Shown piece after piece: positions 59,812 to 64,000 of a DNA stretch of 64,000 nucleotides; positions within the stretch are counted from its first letter, which is position 1; each line of letters begins with the position of its first letter. Origin of the DNA: Apostichopus japonicus (lineage: Eukaryota; Echinodermata; Holothuroidea; Aspidochirotida; Stichopodidae). Made by a program: the position numbers and the translations under genes. The stretch covers positions 486,601 to 550,600 of the forward strand of contig NC_092564.1 of NCBI RefSeq assembly GCF_037975245.1. Reading direction: 5' to 3'. Below the pieces are notes generated by a model. That model did no database searches and was not told the DNA's origin. It worked only from the letters and a program-made list of their open reading frames with translations.

Positions 59812-60122
59812 ATTAATACTAATAATGATAATAATAATCAACAGTTATTTTTATGATGCTTAAGCAACCATAAATGTGGGAGAAGCCCGCAAGAGCTTAT
59901 GGATTACAACTTACAAGTTGGGTGGCTTCCAATTCAACATTTTGACTCAAATTTGGAATCTTGTCAATATAGAAAGTCATTTCAGATGGATAAACCATAG
60001 ATTGCTCTTGGATTAAAAACCCACCTTACTATGACCCAGACGGGTATCAAACCTGGAACCTCCCGATTGCTAAGCCTCATTGCTTTAAATGCCACCGCCT
60101 TTATCCACTTGGCCACAGCCCC
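59812..60122 (-). mobile_element. tRNA-derived SINE
   Basis: The minus strand starts ggggctgtggccaagtggat at 60122. An A-box tggccaagtgg (60105-60115) and a B-box-like ggtttgatacc (60043-60053) follow, then a body of about 220 bp. It ends in an (att/aat)-rich tail around 59812-59840. The head resembles a Leu/Ser-type tRNA; B-box spacing fits a long variable region or extra bases. The body differs from the SINE at 54811-55039, so this is a second family. It is antisense in gene-2 intron 5. Confidence 0.75.
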
Positions 60123-60309
60123 AGTTGTATATTTGATGATACTCTCCACACAATATTTCTTTCTGCAGAAGGCTTTTCTCGATAGGGTTTGAAAATATCT
60201 CATAGATAGTTTGGTAGAAACTGACAAACTCACCAAAGGGAATACTGCCCAAACCACATGATGGTTTGTAATTATAGACATATATGTCTATGATCATTTA
60301 AAATATAAT

Positions 60310-60672
60310 AATAAAAATGCTCCATGGTAAACTTTTTCCAATCTTAGCATGTTAATATGGTGCTTCAAATTTACCTTTTGCAATCTTATCATGATAATAT
60401 GGTGCTCAAAATTAAACCTTTTCCAATCTTAGCATGTGAATATGGTGCTTCACTTAAACCTTTTGCAACCTTAGCATGTTAGTATGGTGCTTCATTTAAA
60501 CCTTTTCCAATTTTAGCATGATAATTTGGTGCTTCATTTAAACCTTTTGCAACCTTAGCATGTTAATATGGTGCTTAAAATTAAACCCTTTGCAACCTTA
60601 GCATGTTAATATGGTGCTTAAATTAAACCTTTTGCAATCTTAGCATCTTAATATGGTGCTCCATTTAAACGA
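60310..60672. repeat. About 42-bp minisatellite, about 8 copies
   Basis: The unit is aaaccttttgcaatcttagc, then atgttaatatggtgcttcat, then tt, with small variants (ccaatc/caacct, gcttaaaatt). It ends about 45 bp before the next exon's acceptor. Confidence 0.88.
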
Positions 60673-60719
60673 TTTCGTAAAGATTAATCTTTAATCCTAA
60701 CCATAATATTATCTGACAG

Positions 60720-60805
60720 TATTACAGTGAAAGTTCTATCTACAAATGGTCCAATCAAGAACAAGTAACATACACAAACTGGGCCCTGAATGAGCCTGGA
60801 AACAG
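60720..60805 (+). CDS. Gene 2 exon: CTLD2 middle part
   Basis: The acceptor is ttatctgacag and the donor aacag/gtaaga; it enters in phase 0 and leaves in phase 2. Its 28 codons read YYSESSIYKWSNQEQVTYTN followed by WALNEPGN. The YTNW core is present and the tripeptide position reads EPG, with N following, so the EPN geometry is disturbed. The exon is too short to appear as a free ORF. The intron positions and phases (0 then 2) match those of CTLD1 exactly. Confidence 0.9.
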
Positions 60806-60997
60806 GTAAGAACTTTATGCTTGAATTGTTGAGAAACCTTGGTGAACTTGTTGTAAAATATTTGACTAGTTTTCAATATTTACCTTTATATTGATTTTAA
60901 GATATTCTCTTATTCTGCGACACCAAAGCAGACATTTTCAAACTTAGCATAAAGAAATCAATACAGTGAGGACCAAAGATTACCTTTTAATTTGTAG

Positions 60998-61113
60998 GTA
61001 CTATGCTGATGGTGGTGACTGTGGAGAGGTTTTAGATACTGCTGTTAGTGGTCAGTGGAGCACAGCTAAATGTACTGATATGAGAGATGGCTTTCTCTGT
61101 GAACGGGATGAAG
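60998..61113 (+). CDS. Gene 2 exon: CTLD2 last part, WND lost
   Basis: The acceptor is ttaatttgtag and the donor gaag/gtaaat; it enters in phase 2 and leaves in phase 1. It reads YYADGGDCGEVLDTAVSGQW, then STAKCTDMRDGFLCERDE. The three C-terminal cysteines are kept, but the WND triplet is replaced by QWSTAKC. With the altered EPG this suggests the domain no longer binds Ca2+ or sugar in the classical way and may serve structural or protein-binding roles, as many CTLDs in mannose-receptor-like proteins do. Confidence 0.92.
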
Positions 61114-61189
61114 GTAAATTTCTTGCTCCTACTTCTTTGAATTTGATTTGATTTAACAAACAGACTAACAGTATCTAAGGGAATTGTAA

Positions 61190-62340
61190 TGCTCTAACAT
61201 ACACACATAGCTTAATATAACATACATGCATAGATCAATATAACATACACACATAGATCAATATAACAAACACACATAGATCAGTATAACATACACACAT
61301 AGATCGGTATAACATACACACATATATCAATATAACATACACAAATATATCAGTGTAACATTCACACATAGATCAGTGTAACATACACACATAGATCAAT
61401 ATAACATACACACATAGATCAGTATAACATACACACAGAGATCAATATAACATATACACATAGATTAATATAACATAACACACACCAGTAGTTCAATATA
61501 ATATGGACACGTTGATCAATATAGCATACACATGTAAATCAATATTACATACACATAGATCAATATAACAAGCACAAGTAGATCAATATTACCTACAGAC
61601 ATAGATCAATATATCATACACACGTAGATCAATATTGCTTACAGACATAGATCAATATAGCATACACACATAGATTAATAAAGCATACTCACATATATCA
61701 ACATAGTAACATTGATCAATATAACATGCACATATAGATCAATAAATCATACACACATAGATCAATATAATATACACCTGTAGATCAATATAGCATACAC
61801 ACATAGATCAACATAGCATTGAAACGTTGATCAACACAAGTACATGTTGATCAATATAGCAAACACACTTAGATCAACATAGCATTGAAACATTGATCAT
61901 TATAACATGTACATGTAGATCAATATAGCAAACACACATTGATCAATATAGCATACACACATAGATCAACATAGCATTGAAACGTTGATCAACACAAGTA
62001 CATGTTGATCAATATAGCATACACACTTAGATCAACATAGCATTGAAACATTGATCATTATAACACGTACATGTAGATCAATATAGCAAACACACATTGA
62101 TCAATATAGCATACACACTTAGATCAACATAGCATTGAAACATTGATCATTATAACATGTATATGTAGATCAATATAGCAAACACACATTGATCAATATA
62201 GCATACACACATAGATCAATATAGGATACACACATTTATCAATATAATATGTACACGGAGAACAACATACCATACACACGTAGATCACCGTAGCATTCAC
62301 ACATTGATCAATATAATATACACTTGTAGATCAGTTTAAC
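61190..62340. repeat. About 23-bp minisatellite, about 50 copies, with a 100-130-bp higher-order unit
   Basis: Units are variants of acatacacacatagatcaat followed by ata. From about 61800 a composite, containing gcattgaaacgttgatcaac and acaagtacatgttgatcaat and later gcattgaaacattgatcatt, recurs several times. The left part is uniform and the right part diverged. It lies in gene-2 intron 7. Confidence 0.92.
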
Positions 62341-63063
62341 ATTCTGAGAAAATATTGGCCCTTTGTTTCAAAACTGAGCTTTAATTTAGCTTTGAGACTT
62401 GCTCTTTTCCACTGTCATAATTAACATGCATAGGCTGATTCTGGTTTTCGTGGAAGTTGGTTTCGTGAACTGATAAGGTTAACTAACTAGCTAATTGTAC
62501 CTTAATATTTTGCCATAGAGTCTTGTGTAGTAATGTAATCAGTTTGCCTTCTTGTTTGTTGTACCCAAATCTTTAAAATACAATGTTTTATATACTGAAC
62601 GCCACCAATTTCTGCCATATTTAATCCATTACAATTAATTAGGCCTCCTGTTTTCATTTTAAAATATACAAAATGAAAGATGCATTTGTTAAGTATTCGA
62701 TCCAAGAGTTTTCACACTGTCAATACAGCTGATAATATCAATGATAGTAATAAACTCTTGACAGAGCCTCTGTTTGAAAATGCAATAGGCTCTGGAGGAT
62801 GTGAACAGCCTATGAAGACTACATAACCAATTGGTACATAGCACAAACTTAGCATAGAAAGGCACACTTCTGAGGTCTCATTCATTAAAGTCAATCTACA
62901 ATGTGATAAGATATTGCCTTTGGATTCTTTGTGGTGACACTGTATTAAATATGGATATTGTTCGATAATCAGTTTTAATTTGCATCTACCATAATTTGCA
63001 TCCCCAGTATTTACTTAGTTATGTAGATTTATTTCAGCATGATTCATTTGTTCTATACAAAAG
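62341..63063 (+). other. Gene 2 intron 7, unique part
   Basis: No element was recognised. It ends ttgttctatacaaaag at 63063. An earlier AG at 63037 (tttatttcag) has a better pyrimidine tract but gives an immediate in-frame stop in the required phase. Confidence 0.55.
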
Positions 63064-63276
63064 GTATTTGTGCACCTGGCTGGCGGATCCACAAAGGAAG
63101 CTGTTATCAGTTTAACAGTCACACACAGCTGACCTACACCGATGCTAAACATAATTGTGAAGCTCAGGGTGCTTTCCTGGTCTCTATCTTCAGTGGGGAG
63201 GACAACGATTTCATTGTCTCTCAGTTCGAAGATTTACAGAACATTGGAATAACAGATGTATGGATTGGTATTGCAG
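63064..63276 (+). CDS. Gene 2 exon: CTLD3 first part
   Basis: With the acceptor at ctatacaaaag (63063) the entry phase is 1 and a glycine is completed. The donor gcag/gtacaa leaves in phase 1. It reads ICAPGWRIHKGSCYQFNSHT, then NCEAQGAFLVSIFSGEDND, then ITDVWIGIA. The long-form cysteine pair, the core cysteine, the FLVSI signature and WIGI are all present. The border after WIGIA in phase 1 is the same as in the last CTLD of gene 1 (DVWLGMDRELD) and unlike CTLD1 and CTLD2 of gene 2. The rest of the domain is beyond the window. The weak acceptor is the only doubt. Confidence 0.85.
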
Positions 63277-63309
63277 GTACAAAATTCATTGGTTTATACC
63301 TGCTGTAGG

Positions 63310-64000
63310 GGTGTTACATTACCGAGGTATGTCATTCATTAGTTTATAGATGTTGGTAAGTTACCTAGGTATGTCATTCATTAGTTTAGAGATGTAGGTG
63401 TGTGAAGTCACCTAGGTATGTCATTCATTTGTTTATAGATGCAGGTGTGTGACATCACCTAGGTATGTCATTCATTAGTTTGTAGATGTTGGTAAGTCAC
63501 CTACTTATGTCATTCATTAGTTTATAGATGTTGGTATGTGAAGTCACCTAGGTATGTCATTCATTAGTTTATAGATGTAGGTGTGTGACATTACCTAGGT
63601 TTGACATTCATTAGTTTATAGATGTTGGTAAGTCACCTACTTATGTCATTCACTTGTTTATAAATGTTGGTAAGTCACCTACAAGTTATGTCATTCACTA
63701 GTATATAGATGTAGGTGTGTGACATCACCTAGGTATGTCATTAGTTTATGGATGTTGGTGTGTGACATCACCTAGGTATGTCATTCATTAGTTTATAGAT
63801 GTTGGTAAATTACCTAGGTATGTCATTCATTAGTTTATAGATGCAGGTGCGTGACATCACCTACGTATGTCATTCATTAGTTTATAGATGTTGGTAAATT
63901 ACCTAGGTATGTCATTCATTAGTTTATAGATGTAGGTGTGTGACATCACCTAGGTATGTCATTCATTAGTTTATAGATGTAGGTGTGTGACATCACCTAG
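63310..64000. repeat. 42/47-bp minisatellite, continues beyond the window
   Basis: Two interleaved unit types share aggtatgtcattcattagtt and tatagatg. One ends ttggtaagttacct (42 bp), the other (c/t)aggtgtgtgacatcacct (47 bp). About 15 copies are visible, with loose alternation of the two types, in the intron after the CTLD3 exon. Confidence 0.92.

Larger units (their letters stand above)
43670..64000 (+). other. Gene 2: 5' part of a secreted or membrane multi-CTLD protein (gene span, continues off the window)
   Basis: Exons 43670-43737, 50737-50885, 54502-54620, 58660-58790, 59430-59647, 60720-60805, 60998-61113 and 63064-63276 join with phases 1, 0, 2, 1, 0, 2, 1 and 1 into one open frame. 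The order is signal peptide, CTLD1, CTLD2 and the first half of CTLD3. There is no N-terminal ricin or fibronectin-II module, unlike the vertebrate mannose receptor, so it is a CTLD-only array protein as far as seen. By analogy with gene 1 it probably ends with a transmembrane tail, but that part is outside the window. It lies 8 kb downstream of gene 1 in the same orientation. Confidence 0.85.

Noticed and set aside
54811-60122. Functional tRNA genes at the two A/B-box sites
   Set aside because: Both have poor acceptor pairing and a long non-tRNA body, as expected of SINEs.
63038-63063. Acceptor at tttatttcag (63037) for the CTLD3 exon
   Set aside because: In the phase demanded by the upstream exon it yields a TGA at once. 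The AG at 63062-63063 keeps the frame and starts with the CTLD.

Overview
The window is eukaryotic. Every coding piece is a short exon with GT/AG borders and a matching codon phase, the introns are long, and more than half of the bases are minisatellite arrays. Retroelement remnants (CR1/L2-like LINEs, a DIRS-type tyrosine-recombinase element, tRNA-derived SINEs), hAT-like DNA transposons, a TTAGGG-type interstitial telomeric stretch and large lectin-domain genes fit a marine invertebrate. My best guess is an echinoderm, with amphioxus or another deuterostome possible. This rests on general character, not on a species match.

Two C-type-lectin-domain (CTLD) receptor genes lie head to tail on the + strand. 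Gene 1 (about 2190-35820) enters from the left already in progress. Its visible exons (2190-2431, 3253-3424, 7674-7925, 8499-8675, 11375-11461, 35241-35467) encode the last two CTLDs, a Pro/Ser/Thr stalk, one transmembrane helix and a short cytoplasmic tail with an FDNALY motif like the endocytic motif of the macrophage mannose receptor family. Gene 2 (ATG at 43680, perhaps with a 5'UTR exon near 36930-36998) starts in the window with a signal peptide. It continues through CTLD1 (50737-50885, 54502-54620, 58660-58790), CTLD2 (59430-59647, 60720-60805, 60998-61113) and the first exon of CTLD3 (63064-63276), then runs off the right edge. CTLD modules are bounded by phase-1 introns. CTLD1 of gene 2 has the EPN plus WND pair expected of a Ca2+-dependent mannose-type binder; CTLD2 has lost the WND part.

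The introns carry the unusual content. Gene 1 holds arrays of 59 bp (3.95-7.40 kb), 57 bp (8.77-10.98 kb, open on both strands), about 88 bp (11.73-13.79 kb), 34 bp (14.08-33.11 kb, about 560 units with kilobase-scale higher-order structure) and about 42 bp (33.2-35.23 kb). The last three lie in one 23.8-kb intron separating the stalk from the transmembrane exon. Gene 2 and the intergenic region hold arrays of 63, 19-20, 45, 45, 42, 23 and 42/47 bp.

Mobile elements cluster between 39.7 and 60.1 kb. They include a LINE split by a DNA transposon that is itself split by a second one (39.76-42.12 kb), a hAT MITE with a perfect 8-bp target duplication (45006-45385), a MITE-like element carrying telomeric repeats (46256-46523), a 5'-truncated LINE with a single frameshift (46.69-47.68 kb), a complete-ended but internally deleted DIRS element with its internal complementary region (51112-53583), and two tRNA-derived SINEs (54811-55039, 59812-60122). 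I saw no bacterial-type operon, CRISPR array, rRNA or functional tRNA gene. The large uninterrupted ORFs of the window are repeat artefacts.
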